DNA from: Pseudoduganella violacea
Lineage (GTDB): Bacteria; Pseudomonadota; Gammaproteobacteria; Burkholderiales; Burkholderiaceae_D
Reading direction: 5' to 3'
Assembly: GCF_014191875.1 (NCBI RefSeq)
Contig: NZ_JACHXD010000002.1
Coordinates: 372,001 to 436,000 of the forward strand
Length of the DNA: 64,000 nt
This document shows positions 36,610 to 45,458 of this stretch, one piece after another. Positions within the stretch are counted from its first letter, which is position 1; each line of letters begins with the position of its first letter. Below the pieces are notes generated by a model. That model had not been told where the DNA came from and did no database searches. It was given only the letters and a program-made list of their open reading frames with translations. The translations under genes and the position numbers were made by a program.

Positions 36610-39600
36610 TTACTCCGGATCGGGAATGTCGTCATACGGATCGGGAATCGCGGGCGAGAACAGCGCCGCGATCTCCGCAATATCGACCGCCGCCTTCCAC
36701 TGGTCGACATGCGGCGTCCACGCCATATTCCACACCTTGGTGGCGCGTTCCACCTCGCCGCGCGCAATGCGCTGCGCCAGCTCCGCCAGTGAATACGGCC
36801 CGTGCTGCGCCTTGTTCAGGAATATCTTGTATAGCGCGCCTGCGGCGGCGGCCGGCGCGGCAGGCGTCGCGTGCTCGGCGCGCTGCTGCGGCCCGCGCAG
36901 CACGGCCGCTGCGGCATTCTCGCTTGTCAGATACTCGGGACGCAGCACGCGCTTCTCGACGCGGTTCTGCACTTCCCATCCATAGGCATCGCTGGCCGAA
37001 CCATCCACCGCCTCGCTCCACTGCGCCAGCGCGGCCAGCGCCTGCTCCACCGAAGCGGGCGACACCGATGCCTCCAGCGACTGCGCGCGGCGCAGCCATT
37101 CGTCGTGCAGGCGCTTGGCCGTGATATTCGGCAGCGATGGCGAAGGCAGCTCGGCCCCGGTCTCGTCCACCTCCAGCTTGGGCTGGTACACGCGCAGCTG
37201 GTAGTGGCGCATCAAGGCCGCCAGCAGCACTAGTTGATAAGCGCCGACATGGGCCAGACGCTGGCGCACCGCGGCGATCACCTGTTCGCGGTAATACGGC
37301 GGCAGGCCGTTGGAACGGATGGCGAATTCATTCCCGATCTGCAGCCACTCGCCGGAACCCTGCTCCACCTCGAACAGATACTGGCCCTTGGGCTGGAACA
37401 GCGCCTCGCGGTCGGCCAGGTCGGCCTTGCGCTTGATAACGCCCAGCGCAATCGCCTGCAGGAACCATTCGTAGTCGTCGGCCAGCCGGTTCAGTTCATC
37501 CATATTCGGCGCGATCGGATGGCGGAAGCGGGTGGCATCGAAATGCAGATGGGTGGGAATCTTGGGATTCTCGATCTGGTAGGAGGTGCGCCAGGTCGGC
37601 AAGCCGCGCAGCACCGTCATTGGGAAGCCGGACAGCTCGATATAGCAGACCGCCTTGCCCGATATGCCCGTGTTCACGATATTCACCAGCTCACCGTGGA
37701 AGAAACCGGTCGGCACGGCGGCCTTGATCTCGGCCTCCAGCTTGCGCCAGGCGTTGACGTCGCCCACGCCGATAAAGCATTTGAACTGGTCGGCGTTGGG
37801 TGTGAATTCGGCGCTGAAGCGCGCGTTCATCCAGGGCATGGCGCTGCGTATCCATTCGCCGAAGATGCGCTGGCGCTCCTGCGGCGACAGGGCCGTGAGC
37901 CTTTCCAGCAGCGGATCGGGCGGGGCGGCATCGCCCAGTTGCTCGGTACTGAGCTGGGTCTGGGCGCGGCGGAACAACTGCAGCAGCAGCGAGGCGCGCA
38001 GCTTCTCGTCGCCCAGTTGCGGGAACAGGCGCTCGGAGCCGCCGAATTCGGTCAGCACTTCCTCGCTCCAGGCGCTGACATCGCCCGTCAGCTTGACCGG
38101 CTCCGGCAGGGTTTCCGGCGCCAACTTCATATACGTCGCATGCTCGTGCTGGGCATCGGCGCGCAATTGGGCGATGCGCTGGTCGATGGCGATCAGCATC
38201 GCATCCACGCAGCGGCGGCCTTCCTGGAATTCGCCGGCGACGCCGCTCCATACCGGCTGGCCTTTCTCGTCCACCGTTTCGATATCGCCCAGCCAGGACG
38301 ACATATAGCGCAGCACTTCCATCGCCTGTCCCGCCGCCACCGCCAGCAGGTGGAAGCGCAGATAGTCGGAGATGTCGCGCTTCAAATGCCCCATCACTTC
38401 GCGCGCCTGCGCCTCGCGGCCAAACAGCTTGCTCGCCGCCTGCGACAGATTGTTGAGCGATTCCTCGACCTGGCGCGTGCGCAGGGCATCGCGCATATCG
38501 CGGTAGCGGCGCGCATTGCGCTCCACATGGGCCAGGTCGCGCAGCGAAATGCGGCCCTTGATCTGCTCCAGCAGCGAGAGCACGAATTCCAGGCCGCTCT
38601 GCTTGCGGTCATCCAGCAGCTGATAGAGCTTTTCGCGCACGCGGCCCTTCAGGCTTTGCAGCAGCTCGGCGGTGTGGCGTTTCAGCCTGTCCTCGCTGGT
38701 TTCGGCGGTGGCGCCGGCCTCGCGGATGGCGTCGCGTTCCAGGTGCGGCAGCAGTTCCGCCACTTTCTCGCGCCAGGCTTTAAGCTCGTAGGAACCCGTG
38801 ATGCGGTCGATTTCCAGCTGCACCTTGCTTTCCACCCGCTCCAGCAGGGAGCGCTGGTCCTTGTCCAGCAGCAGCTGGTCGGTCAGGGCGTAATCGTAGA
38901 ACGGCGTCACGTCCACCGTGCCCTTGCGGAAGTCGGGGAACTCGTCGAAGGGGCGCTCGCTCATGCCCATCTGCTCGCGCATGAAGACATCGCGTTCCTG
39001 GTCGCCCGCGCGCCGCGCCGGCACGCCGTCGCTGCCCATGATGCCGAAGAAGGCCTTCACCATCAAGGCCGACAACTCGTAGGCGCGGATATCGTCGCGC
39101 AGGCTTTGCTGGGTGTCGAGCACCGCCTGGCCGAAGGCCGAATACACCTTGGAATAGGACAGGCGCATATCGCCGAAGCGCTGCTCCGGCACGCGCGGAT
39201 TGAAGGGGCCGAGCTTGTGCTGCTGCTGGTTGACCGCCACCGAGCGCTTGCGGTTGGCGAAATCGGCGGAAGCGAAATCCTCGAACAGGGAATCGGCCAC
39301 CATCTGGTACACGTCCTTGACGTCCATCGTGGCCTTGTTGGCCAGGTTGGCGGTGTCGACGAAATACACATCGTCGAAAGGCGCGCCGCGTCCCACCAGG
39401 CTGTCGGGATCGGCCCAGCGCACTTGCGCGTTCATATCGCGCATCGCCGTTTCCAGCTCCATCAAGGTGGCGTAGGCATTCGCCTCGGTGCGCTCCTTGT
39501 TCGCCTTGGCGTAACCGGAGGGCATCAGCATCACCAGATCGACCTGGCTGTCCGCCACCTCCTGGCGCGCCACGGCCTTGGCGATCCAGCCCAGATCGAG

Positions 39601-40242
39601 CGCGCTGCCCGCACCGGTGCCGCCCGCGTTCGAGGCGATCACCACGATGCGGAACTTGGAGGTATCGACCTGCAGGCCAAGCCGCTGGTAATTCTCCTTG
39701 CGCTCATTGCCGGCATTACTGCTCAGGAAATTCAGCGCGCCCTTGATGCGGCCGCGCAGCTTGGGATATTTGTCGAACAGGTAGAGCCGCGCCAGCGCGC
39801 GGATCTGGCCAGCGCCCTTGGACGGATCGATGCCCAGCGAGCGCAGTTTCTTGGGCCGCAGCGGCATCCAGTTTTCGATCAGCGGGAAACGCGCCAGGCT
39901 ATCGTCCGACTCGTGGTACTGCGGCAGGTCGATATGCTCGACCAGGCGCTCTTCCTCGCTCAGCTTGACCAGCTCATACCAGGGATCGGTGCGTTGCGAC
40001 TTGCCCTCGTCGATCAGGGCGCCGCTGTCGAGGTCAACATGCAGGAAGCGCGCCACCGGGAACTGGCCGATGGAATCGACGCGCACCGGATGATGGCGGT
40101 TCCACACTTCGGACAGGATGCGGCGGCGGATGCGCATCATCACTTCCATGCCGGTGCCGCCCGCGCCGATGAACAGCGTGGGCCGCAGATCGACCTTCAG
40201 CTCGGCCTTTTTCTCGATGCTGGGATTGGGGAATTCAGCCAT
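36610..40242 (-). CDS. tubulin/FtsZ-like GTPase with C-terminal GYF_2 domain
   Basis: 1210 residues. The N-terminus has a nucleotide-binding tubulin-superfamily pattern: TLFIGAGGTGMEV (GAGGTG at 26-31) and the glycine-rich signature SNAGGTGAGSALD (GGTGAG at 207-212), matching the Tubulin_2-type prokaryotic family. A long, mostly helical central region follows (about 400-1100). The last ~75 residues form a GYF_2 domain (YKIFLNKAQHGPYSLAELAQ, about 1137-1187), a proline-rich-peptide-binding fold. It is preceded 16 bp by a small TM-protein gene and followed 12 bp by a zinc-ribbon gene. The proline-rich linkers of its operon partners are plausible GYF ligands. GTP use and polymerisation are family-based inference. 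Confidence 0.85.
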   Translation of the reverse strand: MAEFPNPSIEKKAELKVDLRPTLFIGAGGTGMEVMMRIRRRILSEVWNRHHPVRVDSIGQFPVARFLHVDLDSGALIDEGKSQRTDPWYELVKLSEEERLVEHIDLPQYHESDDSLARFPLIENWMPLRPKKLRSLGIDPSKGAGQIRALARLYLFDKYPKLRGRIKGALNFLSSNAGNERKENYQRLGLQVDTSKFRIVVIASNAGGTGAGSALDLGWIAKAVARQEVADSQVDLVMLMPSGYAKANKERTEANAYATLMELETAMRDMNAQVRWADPDSLVGRGAPFDDVYFVDTANLANKATMDVKDVYQMVADSLFEDFASADFANRKRSVAVNQQQHKLGPFNPRVPEQRFGDMRLSYSKVYSAFGQAVLDTQQSLRDDIRAYELSALMVKAFFGIMGSDGVPARRAGDQERDVFMREQMGMSERPFDEFPDFRKGTVDVTPFYDYALTDQLLLDKDQRSLLERVESKVQLEIDRITGSYELKAWREKVAELLPHLERDAIREAGATAETSEDRLKRHTAELLQSLKGRVREKLYQLLDDRKQSGLEFVLSLLEQIKGRISLRDLAHVERNARRYRDMRDALRTRQVEESLNNLSQAASKLFGREAQAREVMGHLKRDISDYLRFHLLAVAAGQAMEVLRYMSSWLGDIETVDEKGQPVWSGVAGEFQEGRRCVDAMLIAIDQRIAQLRADAQHEHATYMKLAPETLPEPVKLTGDVSAWSEEVLTEFGGSERLFPQLGDEKLRASLLLQLFRRAQTQLSTEQLGDAAPPDPLLERLTALSPQERQRIFGEWIRSAMPWMNARFSAEFTPNADQFKCFIGVGDVNAWRKLEAEIKAAVPTGFFHGELVNIVNTGISGKAVCYIELSGFPMTVLRGLPTWRTSYQIENPKIPTHLHFDATRFRHPIAPNMDELNRLADDYEWFLQAIALGVIKRKADLADREALFQPKGQYLFEVEQGSGEWLQIGNEFAIRSNGLPPYYREQVIAAVRQRLAHVGAYQLVLLAALMRHYQLRVYQPKLEVDETGAELPSPSLPNITAKRLHDEWLRRAQSLEASVSPASVEQALAALAQWSEAVDGSASDAYGWEVQNRVEKRVLRPEYLTSENAAAAVLRGPQQRAEHATPAAPAAAAGALYKIFLNKAQHGPYSLAELAQRIARGEVERATKVWNMAWTPHVDQWKAAVDIAEIAALFSPAIPDPYDDIPDPE

Positions 40243-40258
40243 GGCGATATTCTTTCTT

Positions 40259-40771
40259 TCAGCGGCGGCCGGTCAGCGCGGCACCCACCAGCGAGGCGAT
40301 GCCGAACACCAGCAAGGTGCCGGTGATCGCCACGCTCAGGAAACGGTCGGAATTGATGATGCCCAGCACGGCGGCCGCGCTGAGGAAGGACAGGCCGCAG
40401 AACAGCAGCCAACCCGCCGTGTCGGCCGAGGATGGCGCCACGCGGCGCTTGACCAGATGATTGGCGAAGGCGTTGCGCACGAAGACGAAGACAATCAGCA
40501 GCACCACGACGATGCCGCCGCCGATGATCAGGTCGCGCGAGCTGGTGTCGGTGGCGGGCGCGCCGGCCACCGGCGCCACTTCGATGCCGCTGGCCGGCGG
40601 CGTGCCGCTCAAGCCGCCGCTGCTGCCGTCCGGCGCTGGCGCTGCCTGCGTGTCGGCGGGCGCGCTGGCCGCTGGCTGGCTGCCCGGCTGTGCCGGCTTG
40701 TCGCCGCCCGGAATCTTGAAGCCGGGATCGGTGTTGGCCTGGGCCAGCTGGATGTCGTGTGATTTCTGCAT
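40259..40771 (-). CDS. small three-TM protein of the tubulin-like operon
   Basis: 170 residues from the ATG at 40771, which has AGAGGA 6 bases upstream; an alternative ATG at 40792 overlaps the preceding gene as ATGA. About 80 N-terminal residues are Pro/Ala/Gly-rich and cytoplasmic or periplasmic, then three TM helices (DLIIGGGIVVVLLIVFVFV, WLLFCGLSFLSAAAVLGII, FLSVAITGTLLVFGIASLV). No family recognised. Its proline-rich tail is a possible partner for the GYF_2 domain of the next gene product. Confidence 0.7.
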   Translation of the reverse strand: MQKSHDIQLAQANTDPGFKIPGGDKPAQPGSQPAASAPADTQAAPAPDGSSGGLSGTPPASGIEVAPVAGAPATDTSSRDLIIGGGIVVVLLIVFVFVRNAFANHLVKRRVAPSSADTAGWLLFCGLSFLSAAAVLGIINSDRFLSVAITGTLLVFGIASLVGAALTGRR

Positions 40772-40788
40772 CGGGTTTCCTCTGAATG

Positions 40789-42291
40789 TCATTTTTCCAG
40801 GCGGACCTGCGCGCCTTCGCGCAGATCGTTCAATGTGCTTGCAAACAGCGTGGTATGCAGTTCGGCCACCTTATTGCCCGCCTTGTCGTGGATCGGCGTG
40901 CGCATGCCAGGCTTGGTGTGGATGGTGCGCGGCTCGCCCTCGACCACCAGGCGCACCTTGCGGCCGCGCGTCAGGGCGATCACCAGGCCGGCGGCCAGCG
41001 CCAGCAGCGCGCCCACCAGGCCCAGGGCGGCCAGCAGCGGCGCGATGCCGTAGTTGACGCGCACCTCGACCGGCAGCACGGCGCGCGAACCTTGAATCCG
41101 CTCCGGCGGCGTGAAGATGTCCGGCAGCGGATCGCCGGGAAAGAGCGCCGCCATGCGCTGGCGGAAGGCTTGCGACAGTTCCAGCTTTTGTTCGCTGAGG
41201 CGCACTTCGACGCGGCCCGGCAGCAACTGCGCCGAGCCGGCCGCCTTCACCGCCGCCAGCGACCATTTGCCGGGCAGTTGCGCCACCGGCAGTTGCAGCG
41301 ACGAGGATAGCGGCTGCGGCTTGCCCGGTACCAGCGCGCGCACGCTGTCGCTGCCCAGCGCGATGGCTTTCCGCTCGCCCGCCAACGCCGAGGCGGCGTC
41401 CAGATGCGCGCTGACGATGGTGTAAGGGTAGATGGCGTTTTCCAGCTGCCAGCCGATGCGGGCGGCCGGCGCGCTGCCGCCTTGCGCGGCGGCCGTGGCG
41501 CCCGCGTCCACGTCGGCGCGCAGCATGCCGTTCGGCAGCGTGGAGAAAGCCACGCCCGGCACATTCTCCACCCGCACCGGGCGCAGACGCACCGTGTCCT
41601 GGTCCAGCGGCTTGAGGCGGGCCGGCGTTTCGGTAATCACCTGCCGCAAGCGGCCGGAGCGCAGCAGCGCATCCAGCTGGGCCGCCCCCGCGCCGTGAAT
41701 GGCGAAGACATACACCATCAGGCCATTCGCGCTGTAAGTCTTGCCCTTCACCGGCATATGCAGCGGAAAGGCCAGCGCCTTGCGGATCGCGCCGCCGTGG
41801 TGGATCAGCTCATAGAATTCGCGGTTGCGCGCCGCCGTCGCCTGGTCGTTGTTCGGACTGTTCTTGTTGTTGGTGAAGAGCCAGACCAGGCCTGGTTTAT
41901 TCTCCAGCGCCGTGCCGATGGCAGCGCTGACCGCCTCGCCCAGATCGGTGTCGGCCAGCGCGCCGCTGCCGGGCTTTTTGGCCACGCCCAGCGGCGACAA
42001 CGCCGCCGCCACATGCTGGCGCAATTGCGCGCCGTCGGCGCGTTCCGACAGCAGCGCCTTGGGCGATGGCGCGCCGGGCTGGCTCTGATTGAAGGAAGCC
42101 AGCACCACGGCATCGCCCTGCTCCGTCGCCGCCAGCATCACCTCCGTCACCAGCGCCTTGTACTGCGACGAGGGATCGCTGAAGAAAGGCTCCATCCAGC
42201 CCGAATTCTGCACCAGGAAAACCTGCGGCACGGCCAGCGCCGCCCCTGGCAGCAGCAAGGCCGCCGCTGCGCTCATGAGCAGGCGCTTCAT
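40789..42291 (-). CDS. periplasmic vWA-like protein with C-terminal TM, degenerate MIDAS
   Basis: 500 residues. Signal peptide 1-20 (ALA-VP), then a von Willebrand A-like fold beginning VFLVQNSGWMEPFF where the metal-binding DxSxS would be; here the positions read Gln28-Asn-Ser30-Gly-Trp32. A TDLGEAVSAA segment matches the third metal loop and GLVWLFTNNKN the usual TDG strand. A TM helix near residue 420-445 is followed by a basic cytoplasmic tail with a small beta domain (KVRLVVEGEPRTIH...). The start at 42291 overlaps the upstream stop (ATGA). The vWA assignment is pattern-based. Confidence 0.7.
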   Translation of the reverse strand: MKRLLMSAAAALLLPGAALAVPQVFLVQNSGWMEPFFSDPSSQYKALVTEVMLAATEQGDAVVLASFNQSQPGAPSPKALLSERADGAQLRQHVAAALSPLGVAKKPGSGALADTDLGEAVSAAIGTALENKPGLVWLFTNNKNSPNNDQATAARNREFYELIHHGGAIRKALAFPLHMPVKGKTYSANGLMVYVFAIHGAGAAQLDALLRSGRLRQVITETPARLKPLDQDTVRLRPVRVENVPGVAFSTLPNGMLRADVDAGATAAAQGGSAPAARIGWQLENAIYPYTIVSAHLDAASALAGERKAIALGSDSVRALVPGKPQPLSSSLQLPVAQLPGKWSLAAVKAAGSAQLLPGRVEVRLSEQKLELSQAFRQRMAALFPGDPLPDIFTPPERIQGSRAVLPVEVRVNYGIAPLLAALGLVGALLALAAGLVIALTRGRKVRLVVEGEPRTIHTKPGMRTPIHDKAGNKVAELHTTLFASTLNDLREGAQVRLEK

Positions 42292-43793
42292 GCCAGCGCC
42301 TTCAGTTGCCAGCCCCGGATCTCGTTCCAGGTGGGATGGTGCAGCCACAGGCAATTGTCGTACACGAAGGGCACGCAATCGCCGGGACGGCTCAGGCGCA
42401 CCGCCTCGTCCAGGATCACATTGCGCTGGCCGATCCACTCGATCAGGGTGCGCGGCAGGGTCGCGCTTTCCAGCGCCGCTTCGGCCTTGCCGGTGAATTT
42501 CTCGAAGCGCAGCACCAGGCCCGTGGGCTGGCTGCGCGTGCTGCTCAGGTTTTCCAGCAGCGGCAGCACCAGCGCGTCGCTATGGCGCTGGTCTTCCACA
42601 TCCTCGATGGCCCAGGGTTCATCCTTCACCTGGTGGCCACGGCGGAACAGCAAGGTGCCGAAGCCCAGGCGCGCGCCGTCGATGGCTTCCACCTGGGCCT
42701 GGGCCACGCCCAGCTCGCGGAAGGAATAGCCCTGTCCATCATGGCCGATCAGCCACAGGCGGCCGTCGCGGCTGCGCACCGGGCCGCCCAGGATCAGGCG
42801 CGGCGTCCAGGGGAAGGGCCAGGCCAGCCATTGCGGCGCGGCGCCGGGACGCCAGACCAGATGGCCCTGTTCGTGCAGCCAGATCAAGCTGCCGTCATAG
42901 CTGAGGGGACGCGACCAGCCGCCGCTGGGCGCGGCGCCGCCCGCCACTGAGAGCGCTGCGGGATTGGCGCCGTCGGCATCGGCCGCCCACAGGTGGACGC
43001 CGTCGTCGTCGGCAAACAGGCAGGCGATATGCTTGCCCACCGCGCCCGGCGCGCTGGCCAGGCGAGCCAGGAACACCGCCTCGGTGCGGTAGCTTTCGCT
43101 GACCGGGTTGATACGCAGGCGGAACAGCCCCTGCGCCGCCGGCACCAGCGCCACATCGCCGCGCCGCCCCGCCGCCGCGTCGAGCGGCAGCCAGGCATAG
43201 TCGGACGCGGTGAAGCGCAGGTCGGATTCATAGTCTTCGGCCGCCATCACCTGCCAATGCTGGGCCAGCGGATCCCAGTACTGCAGCACATTGCGGGTAT
43301 AGGCCAGCGCCAACAGACGCTGGGCGCGGAAGCCGAAGCTGGACGCGGCGAACACGCAGACGGCATTCGGCGGCGCGGGCAGGCGGCGTTCGGCCTGCCC
43401 CACATGCGGTTCGGGCGGACGGCTTTCCAGCGCGGTGGCCAGCGGCAAGGCGGTCAGCGGCAGGCCATGCGGCGCATGCTTGGGCAAGGGGTAGGAGCTG
43501 TCCGGCAAGGGCGCGCTGCTGGCGCCCCACCACTCCGGCGCATCGGCGGCGGCGGCCGGATGGCGCAACGCCGCGCCGCATTCGGGACAGAACCGGAAGT
43601 CTTCGGGGTAGATGGAACCATGTTCGCAAGCCTGCGGCAGCGCCGCGCCGAGCAGGCTGGCCACATCCGGCAGCCGGCTGCGCGCCTGGGCGGGCCACTC
43701 GGTGCGGCCCAGTCCATTGCTTTCCGCAAGTTGAAACTGGCCGCTCTCTTGCTCCAGCCAGACGCTATTCTCGGATTCCCATCTATAAGCCAT
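42288..43793 (-). CDS. zinc-ribbon plus propeller-like protein, first gene of the tubulin-like operon
   Basis: 501 residues, no signal peptide, so cytoplasmic. An early zinc-ribbon-like site (Cys56-x-His58 ... Cys69-x2-Cys72, FCPECGAAL) is followed by repeated Trp-rich beta segments (LQYWDPLAQHWQVM, GVHLWAADADG, GSLIWLHEQGHLVW, GRLWLIGHDGQGYSF, DNCLWLHHPTW) suggestive of a beta-propeller. No named family recognised. Translationally coupled to the vWA-like gene. The 5' gap of 167 bp separates it from a divergent HNH nuclease gene and holds a TTGCCC/GGGCAA hairpin at 43809-43832. Confidence 0.7.
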   Translation of the reverse strand: MAYRWESENSVWLEQESGQFQLAESNGLGRTEWPAQARSRLPDVASLLGAALPQACEHGSIYPEDFRFCPECGAALRHPAAAADAPEWWGASSAPLPDSSYPLPKHAPHGLPLTALPLATALESRPPEPHVGQAERRLPAPPNAVCVFAASSFGFRAQRLLALAYTRNVLQYWDPLAQHWQVMAAEDYESDLRFTASDYAWLPLDAAAGRRGDVALVPAAQGLFRLRINPVSESYRTEAVFLARLASAPGAVGKHIACLFADDDGVHLWAADADGANPAALSVAGGAAPSGGWSRPLSYDGSLIWLHEQGHLVWRPGAAPQWLAWPFPWTPRLILGGPVRSRDGRLWLIGHDGQGYSFRELGVAQAQVEAIDGARLGFGTLLFRRGHQVKDEPWAIEDVEDQRHSDALVLPLLENLSSTRSQPTGLVLRFEKFTGKAEAALESATLPRTLIEWIGQRNVILDEAVRLSRPGDCVPFVYDNCLWLHHPTWNEIRGWQLKALA

Positions 43794-43960
43794 GCTTCAT
43801 CAACTATATTGCCCCCTTGGGTGTGAGGGCAATCATAGCGCATTTGCCACATTGCACCAGACAAAAAACGCTCCTGGTGGCCTGCCGCTGTCTCGTATAG
43901 AGGCCGTCCTCAAACAGTACAATACGCCGCATCCAGTCCAGCCAACGAGTAAGGAAATCC

Positions 43961-44809
43961 ATGAAGGTCTATTTCATCAACACCGATGCCGCGAGCAATG
44001 GCGGTGCCAGCTACCACGATAAGTGGCTAAGCCAACAGATTGCCGTCACCAGCGGCGAAGGGAAGTACTATTCCACGCTGGCGAAAGTGAAACGGGGCGA
44101 CATCCTGCTCATGTATGTCAACGCCACAGGCATCGTCGCCGCCGGCACTGTTCTGGACGACGAGAACCAAACGGTTCGCGGCAACGCAACCGTCAGCCCG
44201 CTGGAAAGTGAGGAATACCACCGGCAAATGAACTGGTTCGCCGACCTGCGCGAGCAGCCTATCAGCCCCGGCGCAATCAAGGCCATCCGTAATCAGTACC
44301 CGCTGGCGGCCATTACTGAATTACAGACCGGGCTGGACAAAATCATGGGTTTGATCGAGCTGCGCGCACCGGCATCTCTCGGCAACGATATTGAAACAAT
44401 TCAAAACGAGTTTGCCGACAGGCCGACGGAGTGCCTGCGCATGGTGGAAACCAGGCTGGGACAAGGAGAATTCCGGACCAAGGTGCTGGCCCAATGGGGA
44501 GACCAGTGCGCCGTGACCGCCTGCCACATTGCCACGGCCATCCGGGCCTCGCACATCAAACCCTGGAGAATTTCAACGCCCGAGGAAAAGCTTTCCGTCG
44601 ACAACGGGCTGCCTTTGATCGCGACCTTGGATTGCCTGTTCGACCGTGGCTTGATCGGCTTCCAGGATGATGGAACCATGCTTGTCTCTGCGCATATCCC
44701 GCCGGAGCAGCATCAAGTACTGGGCATCCCCATGAATCTGCGCCGGCCGCCGACGGCCACGCAAATTGCGTTCTTGCGCATTCACCGCCAGCTGTTCGAT
44801 CTGAATTAA
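43961..44809 (+). CDS. EVE-like/HNH endonuclease (predicted modification-dependent, type IV restriction)
   Basis: 282 residues. The first ~110 look like an EVE/PUA-type base-reading domain (MKVYFINTDAASNGG..., KVKRGDILLMYVNATGIVAAGTVLDD). The C-terminus is an HNH_2-type nuclease: ASHIKPW (His198), DNGLPLIATLDCLFDRGL (Asn215, Asp224). EVE-HNH proteins are known to cut DNA containing modified cytosine, so a type IV restriction role is likely. Divergent from the tubulin-like operon with a TACAAT -10 candidate at 43918-43923. The N-terminal domain assignment is less certain than the nuclease. Confidence 0.78.
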   Translation: MKVYFINTDAASNGGASYHDKWLSQQIAVTSGEGKYYSTLAKVKRGDILLMYVNATGIVAAGTVLDDENQTVRGNATVSPLESEEYHRQMNWFADLREQPISPGAIKAIRNQYPLAAITELQTGLDKIMGLIELRAPASLGNDIETIQNEFADRPTECLRMVETRLGQGEFRTKVLAQWGDQCAVTACHIATAIRASHIKPWRISTPEEKLSVDNGLPLIATLDCLFDRGLIGFQDDGTMLVSAHIPPEQHQVLGIPMNLRRPPTATQIAFLRIHRQLFDLN

Positions 44810-44833
44810 GTGCGCTCCCCCGCCGGCAAAAAT

Positions 44834-45307
44834 CTACTTGTAGATGCCGACGCCGATCAGGACATCGCCGTACTTCTCGATATAGGTGGACTTGTCTTCC
44901 ATATTCTTGCTGATGGAATTCGGCCATTTATAGGACACCCACCCCTTGCCCGCCGGAGTGCCGGCCAGCTTGAGGAATTCCTTGATCGGATACACGCCGC
45001 CGGCATTCAGCTCGGTCAGGTTCTTGTTGACCATCTTGGCATTCTGCCCGTGGGCCAGGGCCACGCCGCGCTCCTCGCCATTCATGCCGAACATGAAGAC
45101 GTACAGGTCGCCCTTGATGAATTCGCCCTTGGAATCGTTGAAGGCGGCAATCGCCTTCTCGCGGCCATTCTTTTCAAGGAAGGCGCCGGCGCGCTTGACC
45201 ATGGCCACCGCCTCGTCGGCCGTGCCACGCTGGGCGTCCTGGGCCAGGGCTTGTCCCATGGCGAGTGCGAACAGGGTCGCGAGCAGGGTCTGGAATACTC
45301 GTTTCAT
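44834..45307 (-). CDS. secreted Cache-domain-like protein
   Basis: 157 residues with a signal peptide (MKRVFQTLLATLFALAMGQALA). The mature part (DEAVAMVKRAGAFLEKNGREKAIAAFNDSKGEFIKGDLYVFMFGMNGE...GKGWVSYKWPN) is the single Cache domain pattern found in soluble periplasmic proteins and sensor kinases. It probably binds a small metabolite. The start has GGAG about 10 bases upstream. No partner kinase is adjacent. Confidence 0.82.
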   Translation of the reverse strand: MKRVFQTLLATLFALAMGQALAQDAQRGTADEAVAMVKRAGAFLEKNGREKAIAAFNDSKGEFIKGDLYVFMFGMNGEERGVALAHGQNAKMVNKNLTELNAGGVYPIKEFLKLAGTPAGKGWVSYKWPNSISKNMEDKSTYIEKYGDVLIGVGIYK

Positions 45308-45458
45308 CTTGCATTGTCTCCTCTGGAATCCGGTCTGCGACCGTGTTGTGACGGGCCGCGCGACAGCCCGAAACCAGAGTAGCACATGCAATTAAGCAAT
45401 AAATCGTGCCACATGAAAAAATCCATACAGCAACAACAATGCCAAGCTTAGACCAGGC

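Noticed and set aside
37234..40326. Open frame of about 1030 codons on the plus strand opposite the tubulin-like gene
   Set aside because: Composition is Gln/His/Arg/Ala-rich with no domain, and it mirrors the codon bias of the real minus-strand gene.
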